Source of the DNA: Gymnorhina tibicen
Lineage: Eukaryota; Chordata; Aves; Passeriformes; Artamidae
Direction: 5' to 3'
NCBI GenBank assembly: GCA_013399875.1
Contig: VXAZ01007917.1
Coordinates: 160,181 to 224,180 of the forward strand
Length of the DNA stretch: 64,000 bases
Made by a program: the position numbers and the translations under genes. The notes below the pieces were generated by a model. The model had not been told where the DNA came from. It ran no database searches and saw only the letters and a program-made list of their open reading frames with translations. Positions 25,266 to 38,600 of the stretch are shown here, in pieces. The first letter of the stretch is position 1, and the number at the start of each line of letters is the position of its first letter.

Positions 25266-27761
25266 TTCGGTATATTGATTTCAGCTGTACAGAAATTTTC
25301 CCCCTTAATATAAGGTGTGGTAATATTCAGTATTTTCATGTCTAACCCATTCATAGAGCCTACCAGAACCTCTTACATGCCCAGCATCTGGCAGGTCTCA
25401 GAAGACAAATGCTACTTTCTCTATATGATGAAAAAATATCCTTCCTGGCTGAGGGAAAAAACCATGAAAAAATACGATTACTCTGTGATGACAAGCTATG
25501 TCAAATTTGTTAATAAGCAGAACTTAAAAACTATATAGAACTTGGTTTTATTACTTTTACCTGAATGAAAAAAAATTGGTCCCTGGTACCCCTTTCTTTT
25601 AAAGCTGTTTATTAAAAGACTATCTTGCACTAAAGTAAAATTTGGTTCAAGTTAAAGTTACATTAAAAAATTTAACATTCATGTGTTTTTTATACTTGGA
25701 CATTATCATAAAATATGCTGCTGCTGCATAAGCATAAAATGTATCACTATTGTGTTATACCAAATTCACTAAAGAATTTATTATTAAAATACACAAAAAA
25801 TAGTGCTTACTCAACTTATTATATTGTAACTATATAATAAAGATGAAAATTTCAAATTCATATATATATATTCACAACTCACTTATATTCCTGAACTGCA
25901 AGAATAATAGACATTTTCTTATAATGCAGTTGAAGTGAATTTGATTATATATTTTAGAAGCCAAGCTTCAGATAAATATAATGTATAATATTATGACAGA
26001 AATTACCATAAAAATACATTAACGACAAAATTTTGCAAAAATACTGATATAAATTCAGTATTTTTTATAAATAAATGTTATCATTCTCCTTCTCTATTTT
26101 CACATATCCAGGATAGGAAAAGTGTCATGATGCTATTTAAAAGACAGTTAGTAAATTATATTAGAATTATTCCTTCATTTATAGACCTCATTGAAAAGAA
26201 GTTGTGCAACATGAAGTCTGCCTAATATATTAATAGTTTATATATATGTAGAGTATAATTTAATAATTTAATTTAAACATCTGTCTCTCAACTTTAGGTA
26301 ACACATTCTACAAATTACACAATTCTTTTACTCTTCAGAACTGATTTAGATCACAGTCTGTAATGAAGGTGATATAAATAGAGATAAAGAACATTACCTA
26401 TGCATATCTTACGTGACACAATAGTACTGAAACAAATGAAGAACTCAGTGGAGAAAAGACCAGCGTTTGAGAAAGCCATAAAAGTACTAGTGTAAGTATG
26501 ACTGTAAATACAGAAATAGCCAATATTTTAAAAGAACGTACTGACAGAGATATAAATAGGGTAGAAACAGTAGTTTTAAAAATCAATATAAGAGATAAGA
26601 CACTCCTGTTTCCAATAAATACAGTGGTTATAAATATGTTATCATATATTCATACATTTATAGCCAGTAAAATAAAATACAGTAAATTCTATTGTGTGTA
26701 AAAACTACAAGTGAAGATGGAAAAAAACCCAGGAAGCATATTTTATCTCTTTCTGGTTTATTTTTTTTAGAAAGCCTTCTAAATTAATGGGTTTTTTAAA
26801 AGTTTAGTACTACCTTTCTTTATTGGTTTAATTAGCAGTTATTATAAACCCATTTCTGTTAGTGCAATGTATTATGATACAAATCACATGCACAAAAGTG
26901 GTGGGTTTTGAAATGTAATTTTGGATGGGAAGTCTATTGTGGTTTCATATCTACGTATTTACAGAATCAATGTATACTACAAACACATGCAAAGCCTAAC
27001 ACAGAATTAAGGTCACATGTTACTTAGTATTTTTTTTCTTCAAGTAGCAGGTGTTTTTTTTTTTTCAAGGAAGCACCTTGCTCAAGTATCATTCAATAAA
27101 TGAAGTATATTACTACGCAAACTATGTTCCTCCAGGTGAGGAACAAAACACAGAACACAACCTGAGAAAAATATCCATTACCAGGTAACACAATTAGCAG
27201 TAAAACTAGCCAGCAACTTGAAGGACTGATAAAAGTAGGTAATCCCATCAGAGTATTCCTCGATGAAGGGTAGTTTGGTAATAAAGGTTGGAGAACTTAT
27301 TTCAAAAAACAATTCTATAAAAAATACACATTTTTCTGAATATGCATAGGTATACAGAATTTTTCCATTGCTTGAATATTCTCTGGATTATGGAAAAAAG
27401 ATATTAGGTTATGTGATATTTTCACTTTGTCTGGACTGAGAGTCCATCTATATTGCATCGAAAAGAAAATGACAGACCCTTGATGTATTGCATGTTGTTT
27501 TGGTTTGAGTACAGTTCTTATCTGCATTATTTTAAATTATTTATTTTTCCATCATATTGGTGGAATCACACTACAGCAGTAGTCTCTTGTCCTGAGAATT
27601 TGCAATTTTTAACCCCTCTCTTAATGAGTAAATTATCCATGCCTGGCCATGAGGAATCCTCTATTATATGTCACAGTAAACATTCTAAATTATTTATTTG
27701 CTCTTTAATAATATGTTACATTTATAAAACTTTCTTTATATGCACTCAAGAAATACACTTA
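25266..27761. other. Very AT-rich unique DNA, no gene seen
   Basis: Only short TA and A runs are visible (for example a TA tract near 25861-25871). No gene is supported. Confidence 0.6.
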
Positions 27762-27766
27762 TTCCT

Positions 27767-28184
27767 TGTCCAGCACAGGGTTAATTTTTGCCATGGCCAG
27801 GAGGGAGCATGGCTGGGATCCAGAGATTGTTCTATACTACCTCATGTCATTGCCAGGGGCAGGGGGAAGGAAGTCTTTTCCAGGTTGAGGTAGCATGGGA
27901 TGGTCAGGTAATGGTGAACATTTGCATATGAATCACTCACCTCTCTTATACATTTTTGTTATTAATATTGTTGCTGCTACTGTTCATTTTCTTATCTCAT
28001 TGCTGTTTCCAGGAAATTGTTCTTTTCTCAACCTGTGATCATTACCTTTTGTGCCTCCAATTCCCCTTTCCATCCCTCTGCAGAGGGAGGGGCAGAGGGA
28101 GAGGGGGAGTGAGCAAACAGCATGCATTTTGGAGTGGTTTCAGTGGGAATATTAAATTGAAGAATACCATTCCCAACCACGAGA
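27767..28184 (+). mobile_element. Solo LTR, ERVL-type (class III), plus orientation, copy 1
   Basis: It starts TGTCCAGCACAGGGTTAATT and ends near CCACGAGA, 418 bp. The flanks TTCCT (27762-27766) and ATCCT (28185-28189) match at four of five bases, as expected for a decayed 5-bp ERVL duplication. It shares with the copy at 39992-40425 the blocks CACAGGGTTAATTTTT, CCTCATGTCATTGCCAGGGG, TATTGCTGTTTCC..AAATTGTTCTT and the purine-rich GGGAGGGGCAGAGGG region near the end. The end blocks fit a widespread bird ERVL LTR known to me, although the middle is shorter than the form I recall. No internal sequence flanks it. The 146-codon open frame at 27453-27893 crosses its edge and is not a gene. Confidence 0.82.
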
Positions 28185-28189
28185 ATCCT

Positions 28190-30199
28190 AAAAAGAACAA
28201 AAAATGGTACCTCTTTTATACAGCATTAGAGGCTTTTATAGTCTCTCACCTACACATTTTAGACATAGAATGAGGAGGAAAAACTGACAAGAGTAGTAAA
28301 AGAGTAACTTTGCTTGTGATTCCCCAGGTTGGTTATTCAATTAATGGGGACAGGTAAAATGAGAAACACAGAAAACTGTCTTTGAGGATGTGAGTTGTCT
28401 GAGATGCAACAAAAATCTGCTGTGTGGAGGTTTTGTTCAGTTCATGTAGTCTGTTTTCCCACACTTGCCTGATGATCTCCAAAGTTTCTTGCTTTCTGTG
28501 GACTGACTTTTGAATGGAATTGTCATTTCAATTGATGAATTCATGAAACATGAAATAAAGATGTGCTCCCTGGTTACCTGAGATGACTCTTGCTAAGGCA
28601 CCAATGTCCTTTTTAAAGAGCTAAGATCTGTGCCATTAAATAAAGAATGTCATTATAGAAAGAAAACAGAGAAAGTAGGCTTCTGAGCCAGAGGATCTTG
28701 AAGCAATATCCCAAAAGAAAGAGAAAGAAAGGAAGAGTAAATTTTTTTCTTTTCTGTTAGTTTTTGTCTTTCATTGCATCTTGATCACTGTATGTGTATA
28801 TACCTCAGCCTCCTTCTTGCAAATGATACTAGATTTCTAACAGAAATTTATGACTATAACATAAACCACTGATGTAGTACTATACAGATGGCAGCATATA
28901 TCTTCTGCATTTGCATATGTTCAATTCCTGTTTTGATAACAAGGAAGGACAGAGTTATTAAAGCTTTAAAGCTTTGCAGAAAAAAAAGAGCAAAGAAAGG
29001 TGTTGCTTTCAAGCATAAGGATTAGGATGAAATAAATGTAGAAAACATCATAAATTTTGTACTCCCAGAATGAATTCTATGCATATCATAGGTACAAATT
29101 GGATGTCTCAGATTAGCTTGCATTCTGTGTGAGGGGTGTCTCCCCTTCCCCTCTAACAGTGAGCTCTCTGAAAAAAGACTGCCTATGGTATATAACCTTG
29201 CCAAAAGCAGAGCCTAGCTAGCTAGAACAAGGCAGAGGATTGAAAAGTGCTTGGTTTTCAGAGACTAATGCATAGCTCTAGGTGAGCAATAGGTAGCTGG
29301 TTAGTTGGCTTTATCCCAGTCATTTTCTTATACATTTTTTTCATTTAGTAATTCATGCTTGATAGCAGAGTTAAAAAAGTCTAGATTTAGTCTAGATCTT
29401 TTATAAACTTCACTGATATATTAATAAAAACTTCTTTAATAAAAAGAAAACATGTATTCTAATTTTTAAACAATATTGTATATCATTTCTTTGGATGTGA
29501 TAATCTCTTCCTCCACAAGCTCTAACTGAAATTAACCTGACCCTTTTCTTTATTGCATTCAGTGATCTATACACATACTGGATGTAGTCCAATTCAAACA
29601 CATTTAAAGGATTAAAATAAAAATTGGTTTGAGGATTTAAACATTAGTGAATTATGGCAAAGCTTAAAGAGATCCTCTGATCATACTGGAAGCCAATACC
29701 TAAGCGCTGAGCGTGCTTTGAGGTTCAAAATGAGCCTTGGCTGGCTGACTGATTTTAAGCATTAAGTAAAACTTGGTGTACAGATCCCTCTGTAAAATAC
29801 CCTGAAGGACCAAGATTAAGATTTGTGAGGTCTAACATGACACTAGCATGTGTCCATATCTCTAAGCAAGTAATTTTCAGTCATTTTGTTATAATCAAAG
29901 GTAAAAAATAGGCACTGTTGGAATCTTTTAGAAGTACCTGACTGGTCTGAGATTGGCATTTTAAGATCAGACCAGCTGAATCCCAGAAATGTCTGATTTT
30001 TTCCACTAGCGTTGCAAATACCACATAATCATAATTCTTAAAAGATGCCTAACCTATTTAAGTGGACTGCCAGCCCTTACACTTCTAAATTGCCACAGTT
30101 TCCTACTCTTTTTACTAACAAGAACAAACATTAACTGTTAGCTTGTAAATTCTGAACACACAGATAGGAAAATTGCTGAAATAAACTTTTACTCTTGAA
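28190..30199. other. AT-rich unique DNA, no gene seen
   Basis: Nothing is supported apart from a small palindromic AAAGCTTTAAAGCTTT around 28960-28976. Confidence 0.6.
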
Positions 30200-30362
30200 A
30201 ACAGGTTTCCCAGTAAGGCTGTGGACCATTTGGCCCTGAAGATTTTTAGAACTCAACCACATGAAATCTTGAGCCAAGCTTTGACATTTACCTTGGTTTG
30301 AGCAGGAGGTCAGATTAGATGGCCTTCAAAGATCACTCCAACCAAAGACTTTCTATGGTTCT
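30200..30362 (+). mobile_element. CR1 LINE 3' fragment
   Basis: It contains AGGTCAGATTAGATGGCCTT, CAAAGATCACTCCAACC and a terminal TTCTATGGTTCTAAG, the degenerate form of the CR1 end (GACTAGATGACCT...CCAACC...ATTCTATGATTCTA). The 5' part (GGTTTCCCAGTAAGGCTGTGGA) also fits CR1. It is heavily diverged. Confidence 0.8.
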
Positions 30363-30939
30363 AAGAATAATAATGTCAGCTTCAGTAAAAAGAACCCATG
30401 GGTGTTTGATTAACGCAGAGCAAAAAGGCTGAAATAGGAGACATTACTTTTGCTGCATAAATATTTTTTATAAAACAGAATATTAATGTATATTTCAGTT
30501 TCCTTAATGTATGAAACATTCTACTCTTAGCGAATTGAGAAAATGATGAACTCATGATTTTACGTACAGAATATGGCATAGAATGAGATTAGATATATGC
30601 TAATTAAATCGTGTTCAAAGGCTTTCTACAGTGTGTTGAATGTAATTTGAGAAGGAAACTTTTGGCCTTTGTTCTTTTCTGTGAATCCTCATGAAAAGAA
30701 GAAATTATTTTCATACATGTTTTAATTCTTTTAGTAGGAGCAAAAGAGGAAGGATTTGATTGAAGATTGTAGGAGTGGTGAAATTTCCATATTTGACAAT
30801 GTAGTGTTAAAATTTCTAGATGTTATATATTAAAAAGTGTTTTATTCCCAATCTCTAAAAAACATTTGTCAAATAATATTTAATGTTCTTTCATAATTCT
30901 GAAACATCAGGAATCCAATAATAATAAAAAATTCTAATT
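30363..30939. other. AT-rich unique DNA between two CR1 copies
   Basis: Nothing is recognised. Confidence 0.6.
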
Positions 30940-32642
30940 ATCTTGAAAGAGACAAGGCAGAAGTGTTTACCGCATTTTTCACCTCTGTCTTCAACATGGA
31001 TGACAGACTAAAAGGGTCTCAGTGCCCTAAACTGGAGTACCATGACTGCAAAAATTATCAGCTCTCAACTGACCCTGAAATTGTGGGGGATCTGCTGCTC
31101 CAGCTGGATCCCTAAAATTCTATGGGGCCTGATGGGATTCATCCAAGAACTGTCAAAGAGCTGGCTGATGTCATCACAAAACCTCTCTCGATCTTTGAGC
31201 CGTCTTGGGAATCTAGAGAGGTCACAGCTGACTGGAAGCTGCCAAACATCCTGATTTTCAAGAAGGGCAAGAAGGAGGACTCTGGAAACTACAAGCCTGT
31301 CAATCTCACTTCAGTGCCTGGTAAAATCATGGAAAAGGTTATTCTGGGAGGCATTGGAAAACACCTGAAAAACAATGCAGTCATTGGTCACAGACAGCAT
31401 GGATTAGTGAGAGGAAAGTCCTGCTTATCAAACCTGATTTCCTTTTATGACAAGGTAACCCACCTAGTTGATCAAGGGAAGCCAGTTGATGTAATCTTTT
31501 TGGATTTCAGTAAAGCTTTTGATACTGTCTCTCACTGTATCCTTCTGGAAAAACTGTCCAGCACACATCTGGATAAACACATGACGGGACGGGTGAGCAG
31601 CTGGCTCATGGGTCAGACACAAAGGGTTACAGAGAAGGGTGACATCAGACTGGTAACCTGTCAGTAGAGGGGTTCCACAGGGCTCCATCCTTGGCCCTGT
31701 GCTCAACATCTTCATAAATGACTTGGACACAGGACTGGGATATAAACAAGTTCACAGACAACACAACTGAGGGGGAGCTATTGACTGCCTCGAAGGTAGA
31801 GAGACCCTGCAGGGAGACCTTGACTAGTTAGAGGTCTGGGCAATCACCAGCTCTATGCTCTATGAATTTTAACAAGGGAAAGTGCCAGATTCTGCACCTG
31901 GGATGAGGCAACCCTGGATATATAGACTGCAGAACGAGATGCTGAAAAGCAGTGCCGGGAAAGGGACCTGGGGATCCTGGTCTATGGCAAGTTGAACATG
32001 AGTCAGCCGTGCCCTAGAGCCAGGAGGGCCAAACATGTCCTGGGGGGCATCAGGCACAGCATCGCCAGCCGGGCAAGGGAGGGGATTGTCCCGCTCTGCT
32101 CTCCACTGGGGCAGCCTCACCTCGAGTGCTGGGGGCAGTTTTGGGTGCCACAGTTTAAGGAAGATATAAAGCTCTTAGAGAGGAAGGCAACAAAGGAAGG
32201 CAACAAAGATGGTGAAGAGCCTTTAGGGGAAGCCTTATGAGGAGTGGCTGAGGGCACCTGGTCTGTCCAGCGTGGACAAGAGGAGACTGAGGGGATATCT
32301 CATTGCAGTTACAACTTCCTCACGAGGGAAAGAGGAGGGGCACGCACTGATCTCTTCTCTTTAGTGACAAACGACAGGACACGAAGGGATGGCCTGAAGT
32401 TGTGTCAAGAGAGGTTTAGCTTGGATATTAGACAAAGGTTCTTCCCCCAGAGGGTGGTTGGGCATTGGAACAGTCTCCCCAGGGAAGCAGTCACAGCATC
32501 AAGCCTAAAAGATTTCAAGAAACGTTTGGACAATACTCTGGAGCACGTGATGTGGGGGTTGGTGCTGTGCAGAACAAGGAGCTGGACTCACTGATACTTG
32601 AGGATCCCTTCCAAGTCAGCATACTTTGAGTTTCTGTGAAAG
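30940..32642 (+). mobile_element. CR1 LINE, 1.7-kb 5'-truncated copy
   Basis: This is the longest transposon piece in the window. It begins inside the reverse-transcriptase region (LERDKAEVFTAFFTSVF) and runs through the end of ORF2 to the 3' untranslated region, finishing with GGATCCCTTCCAAGTCAGCA and a degenerate TTTGAGTTTCTGTGAA tail. The endonuclease part of ORF2 and all of ORF1 are missing, which is the usual result of incomplete reverse transcription of CR1. It is immobile. The block at about 32370-32640 (AAGGGATGGCCTGAAGTTG, then CTTCCCCCAGAGGGTGGTTG) is the conserved CR1 3' portion. Confidence 0.95.
30942..31780 (+). pseudogene. CR1 ORF2 reverse-transcriptase remnant, broken
   Basis: Known role: CR1 ORF2 makes an endonuclease/reverse transcriptase that copies LINE RNA at the target site. 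Here only part of the RT domain remains. One frame runs from 30942, with an in-frame TAA at 31113-31115, and then stays open at 31122-31664. It holds GPDGIHPR, NYKPVNLTSVPGKIMEK, QHGLVRGKSCLSNL and motif A, FLDFSKAFD, about 125 residues after the ATG, with its aspartates kept. The frame stops at 31665-31667. The next block, [19 protein letters not shown], lies in another frame from 31672, and motif C near 31748 lies in the third frame, where the expected FADD is FTDN, losing a catalytic Asp. With one stop, at least two frameshifts and a damaged active site, it is certainly inactive. Confidence 0.92.
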
Positions 32643-35600
32643 AGATTGTAGCTACTAAATCTGTCAATTTTCACTTACATTTCCAAAATATTGACATCTT
32701 GTTTCTGAATTTTTTTATCAGAAAGTTACATTTTTTTGAATGGATGATGTTATTAATAATATAACCTAGTTTAAGACAGCAGCAAACAATGATGAGAAGC
32801 CACATCCTGATTAAATATTATAGTGTCTTTAGAGATAGATATTCCTACCTCTTCAATCACTTCTTGTTATGAAATATTCAAAAATGGAAATATAGGACTT
32901 GATTTAGCCTATCTAAAGATAGGTATTTAGTATCATCCTGGGAAAGTGGCTGAAAGAAGGTGGAAAGTGTGGAATTTCAATTGGTAAATTTGCCATTGGT
33001 AATCCTGTGCTGGAAAGCTTCAGTGAAGCAGAAAGCAACAGAAATTGTGCAAAGACTCTTTGACTATTGGCTGAAGATTGAGTTTGACTGAAAAATTAAA
33101 TTTATTTGCATCCAAATTTTTTTCCCATTCCATTTCTGAAAGAGCATGGGGGAGCAGGCCAGGCAGTGGTGGGGAAGAGGATCTATATACATAAATATTC
33201 CCCTTTTGATAACCAAAATCTATGTCTGAATCCAACAGGTATGACTTGGGCACTTTTAATGAGTAACATATTGCTAATAAATTCAACACAACAGAATTTC
33301 TAAGTAGAAAATCATATTCAATAAGGTAATGCTGCTCTGGGTCTTAATGAACATACACTGGTGATTACCAAATAATGCGAGAATTCTTGCCATATGGAAA
33401 GTTATCTCCAGTGTTTACAATGACTTCACCCAGCTGTCACTGCAACGTGGCCAGCAGTAGAATTACTCTCTTTTCAATCTGTTGGAGAACTTCAAAGGCA
33501 AGATACCATCAACATGGATTATTGTTTTTCAATATTACACGCCATACAGATAAGAAACTGTTGCAGACAGTCACTTTTAAAGTCTTATATTACTGAACCT
33601 TGAAGTGTCCATTTCTAGAATTAATCATTAATTGAAAAAGGAAAAAGAGAATACAGAAGACATACTATAGACTGTATATTACATAAAACTTCTCTGCATA
33701 TACACGAAGATGATCTGTCTAATCTCTCAGTGGCAGCACATTTTGTCCTTATGTAGCACTTTTTGTGAATAGGTCCAAGAAGAGAGATCTTTTGTCATGA
33801 GAAAATTAATGAAATGCATTGAATCAGGGCTATTTTGCTGCTACAACCAGAGGCATAGATTTTCAGTAAGTGAAAATATCCTCCAGGACAATATATGCAT
33901 TTAATCCCTAGTTTCAGAAATAGTTAAAGGCTGTGTGTCTTTGTTGCTAAAATTTAGTTCTGTGGTAAGATCACAATGGTTTCACATTTGGGTAAGAGAG
34001 GTCACAGGGAGGAAGTTAATGTGGAGTGGTAGTGCTGCAATAGTTTGGGAACAATGAGTAGGAGTGCTCTGTAGGCAAATGCAGATACAATTACAAAGGA
34101 GTCAGTGGCAGTTTTGCAGGTGTTAAGGTATTAGGGATAGTGCACCTTAAGTAGTGTCAGGGGACTGAAAAAATTAGGATGAGGTGATGCAGCTGCATGA
34201 CCCATGGGAACCCTTAGTTAGCAGAGTGGACTTTCTTAATCTTGCTCTCTTTTACATCTTGTGTCCTTATTTAGCAATCTGTCTACGCTGTGGCTTGCTG
34301 CTGTGATCTCCTGCTTACTTTGCCTGCCGCTGTGAGCTACTTTGAGCCTTGCTCTGGAAGCCATATTTATAATAAAAGAAGGCGTTGTAATGGGGAAATC
34401 ACCAGAAGTCAGAAGAAAGGGTGATTTGAAAAGAGAAGCTACAAGAAAAAATCAGGAAATCTGGAAAATACAGGGACTATGGAACTGCTAAACAAATTCA
34501 GACATTTACTTAATTGTTTTTGCGCTATCATTAGATCAGAATATGGGACGGGAGCACACTGGCAGCATATTTTCTATCTATTACTAGGAACACAGTGCTT
34601 GCTCTGTGAAGGTCTGCAGGTGGATAACAGAGCCCTGGCCTGAGGATGGGCTATCTGAACTGCCATGAGTGTCTGGGCAGAACATGCAAAACTGCTGGGC
34701 ATGACAAATAATGGAGCAAGTACGTAACAAAATTAGAGACAGTGCTATGACGAATGAAGAGATTTCACAGATGGTTAAAGGAAATTATGTGAAAGTCAGC
34801 CAAACTTCACAAATATTTGGAGAAGAGGTTTAAGGTTCTTTTGGAGAACAGTGTCTTGCAGAGGCAGTGGTGCCTAAGTTACCATATCAGCAAAACAATG
34901 CATGAAAAAATCATTGGATCTCAGTATGTAGCCATAACAGTCTCGTTCATCACAAGCAGGGTGAAAAGTTGTCTTGTGAAAGATATGCAACTGCTATTGG
35001 TTCTATTACTGTAGAGGGATAGAAAAATGAAAGTTTAAAGTCTGCTAGGGTGAAGTTCAAAAAACAATGTATATAAAAGGTCCTTATACTGCTACCTTCT
35101 TCCCCAGGCAATAATGTTTCAAAACAACAGTTTGTTCATTTGCTAATTCATTCTTTCTCTCTTTCTCTCTCTCTTTCTTTATTTCTCTATTTCCCTCTTT
35201 CTTTTTGTATTGTTTTCTTTTTTTTTCCAAGTAGAAGGAAAGGGTCCTTTTTTTCCAGGGTGTGTTTCTTTTTCTTAAAAAGTATAAATAACTTACCTGT
35301 AGTTATTTCACAGACCTGAAAATGTTTCAAATCTCTTCGTACAACACAAACTACATAAACCAGGATGTTTGTAACATAACAGGAATTACATGTTATAGTA
35401 AAATAATAAATTAACAGAATCCCTAAAATCAGTAAGCATTTCTAACATGGTAGTAATCCTGAAAATTGTATTTCTACATAATATTGAAAGGAAAACAACT
35501 GTGGTATAATCAACTTTTCCTTATTTGTAGAGGAAAAAAACCAAAAAGATTGTTTTGATTGAAAAATTGTAGTTGGAGTTTTATTCAGGGAAAGGAGAAA

Positions 35601-38600
35601 GTAGAAATCCTGACTGAAAGATATGACAAGTGCAATACTTTTTCTTCTCTTCTATATTCTGTTTTGTCCCTGCCCTCCAAAAGAAGCAAATGAGATAATG
35701 AAAGAGAAAATGAAAGAGAAAAAAGTAATTCTGTCCTTATTATTGATGCATGAATATAATGGAGGACATAATCAGACAAAAAAGATTCCAAATTTTAGTG
35801 AAGTATTTATGGAATTTCTTTCATCTTAATGAACTTTCAGTTGACAAAATTTTCACTACCGCTGGTAATGCATCTAAAAATTGCATCTAGGGTAAAAAAA
35901 CTTCCTTATTGTTTCTGAAATGTCTTTTTCTTCACCAATCCTCTTTTGTAAAGCCACATCATTCTCTGTGGCTCATTGTGATTCTCTCAATCATCATTTT
36001 GAATACATAAGAAATTAATTTCCATCATTGGTTATAAAATGTCTGCTTCCTTTTTCAGGCTGATCTTCAAAATGGAGTTACTAGCTGGAAAGAGATCAAT
36101 AATTTCAGGTCACTGTACTTTGAAAATTTTTCTCAGGTGACTGATGATCAATAGGTCAGAGAAGAACCTGTTCTAGCGTAGATGTAAAAGGTTAATGTTA
36201 TCCTTAAAATCCCAATTCAGTTAATTTAAGACAAACATTATTTTCTAAAGGTTATGTAAAAATGCATCTTTTACACAAGAACTTTATCACAGAATACCAC
36301 GGACCTAAACAATAAAGTTTCAACTGGTTAAAATATTTTTGTTTTGAAGCAGAGAAGACAATATGTATTACACTGATGGTGAAGTTTTATTTCACAGTAT
36401 TTCTGTGCATTGTTGCTCTTCTTCACATAAACAAATCCTTTGAAGTATTTTGTCAATTGAAAGATAAATCAGGTTCCCTAAGCTCTATCCTAATAAAATG
36501 ACAAAAAATCTTGATTGTTGTTCTTGCTACCATCGCATTCTTGCTATGCCTACATTTAATAGGTATAGACATTATCTAGGATACCACTCCCTTTACTTCT
36601 CTTCTGCAATGAAATTCTGGAAGCTAAGAATGCTCTCAAGAATCTAGTCCTGAACTACTTCCTTGTAGCATGAAATTTTGATATTTCCTCTGGTTTTAGA
36701 ATAAGCTTGAAGAACTTTGGTTCAGGCTATTCTTTGTGGTCTTTTCTAAACAACTAATCTTAAATCTCTTCTTCCTCCTCATAGGATAAGTTGTTTAGCT
36801 GTAAGTGAAACTGAATACGGGAATGAACAAATGGAGTGTGTCACCATGATAGATGATATCTATCACTCATTGTGTATTTGCAGATTTGTGGATTTTGTGA
36901 ATGGTAGTACTGCACCCTGAACTGCAGAGAACTGCTGCCTTGTTCTTGTATCACCTCAGGTATCACCTGAATAGATTCAAATTTATTATAATCCTGCTAT
37001 CATAAAAGAGAAGAAAATAAAATTACATTGTTAGATTACTTTCAAAGAGGACACTTGGGAATATATTATATTAATATATTTCTACAGAAGAAGAAGAATG
37101 TATTAAAAAACTTCCCTTGGAGGAAGAATCTTTTAAAATTCAGCTGCTTTCATTATCACATAAGAGAGGCTCTGTTTACCTCTGCAGAATAAACCACGGT
37201 TCTATTTCCATGGTAAATTGTATCATCATAAGAAGATAACTCTGGTTCTTAGCATTTTGAGTGCTACAGAGGGGATTTTTAGGGCTAGTTTAGGGCTAGC
37301 CTCCTCAGGAGCATGTTGGCATGTACAAGCTTCATAACACTTGCATAGATTTATTCAGTGTTCCACAGAGTATTTTTGTAACTCCTGTGAATAATCTTCT
37401 CATTGTAAAATGAATAATCTTTTTAAAGATTAAGATTTCATTATTGTTGAATACACATAAAATGTTATTCTAAGAGAATCTTTTTTTTCAGATTTTATAT
37501 GCATATATATATAGTATGCAAATATGTATTTGTTTAAATGCATTAATGAGTTGTACAAACAACATAGATATTTTTAAGAGAAGGCCTAACAATTTTCTGT
37601 AAACGTCACACAATTTCATTCATTTACCAAGATTTGAATTTGGTTGTGTAGTAATAAATAATGTTCTACCTCACCTTTGTGAAAAACACCTACTCAGACC
37701 CATCCACTTCAGTTACCTTTCACACATTTTGAAGTAGGTACACTAAGCTCCTTCCTTGCCATTTAGTTTCCTTTCTCTTATGGCCAACTACTCACAGAGA
37801 TCCAAAGTTTGAGCTGAATGTCCTTTCTCAAGGACATCTGATGCTTACATTGTTCACAAAGACAGTTCAGTGACGTAAAATGACAACTGCCCATGTGGGG
37901 AGGCCAAAAGAAATATACTGCAAACTTGAGACCATGTTTGGAGATAATGTTAAAACTAGTTTAAGCCTAATTACATGAAATAAAAGATCAGGTTATATTT
38001 CTACGTATTTTTACATATTCACATTCCTCTGTGTCAGAAAATACACCTGTAATTTCTCTGACTCTCACTACAGTGTGCAGTAGGTTTCAAGACAAAGTCT
38101 GTACTCAAAATCAAAAATTGTTTTATAAGAATATATATAAATGCACACAAATATATGCATAAGCACATAGGTAGCCCTAGAAACTAATACTACATTTTAA
38201 ACAGAAACAAAGGACAAATGCATTATAAAATTGTTAGCAGTTCACAGGTGAAAATATTCATCAAAATATTAAAGTCTGAAGTCTAGGAGAGGTCTCAGTT
38301 CACTCCTACGGAATGACAAATAAGATTTTCTAATGTGGAGCAGATTGCAATGATCAGCAAAACTGAGTTTGAAGGAGACCATCTGTGGCATTTTAGCCAA
38401 GTAAGATTGTATTGCCATAGCTAATAACAGGCTACTAACAAAATTTGCAAGGCCTCAGGAGTGAATCTTGTCAGGCATGGTTTGCCTGAACTTTTCTTGA
38501 TTTTCTGGAGCTTTGATGTCATTTGGTTTACCTTCAAAAGATTTTTCTTTTTAAAGATTGGGTAGCTATGACTACCATCTGTTTTATTTTTCATTATATT

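Noticed and set aside
27453..27893. 146-codon open frame on the plus strand
   Set aside because: It crosses the left boundary of a solo LTR, so it joins unrelated sequences.
28956..28976. Palindromic AAAGCTTTAAAGCTTT
   Set aside because: It is a simple double HindIII-like repeat in AT-rich DNA, with no associated feature.
34200..34390. Possible old LTR or retrocopy 3' end with AATAAA
   Set aside because: No paired TG/CA ends or target duplication could be found, and the sequence is not recognised.
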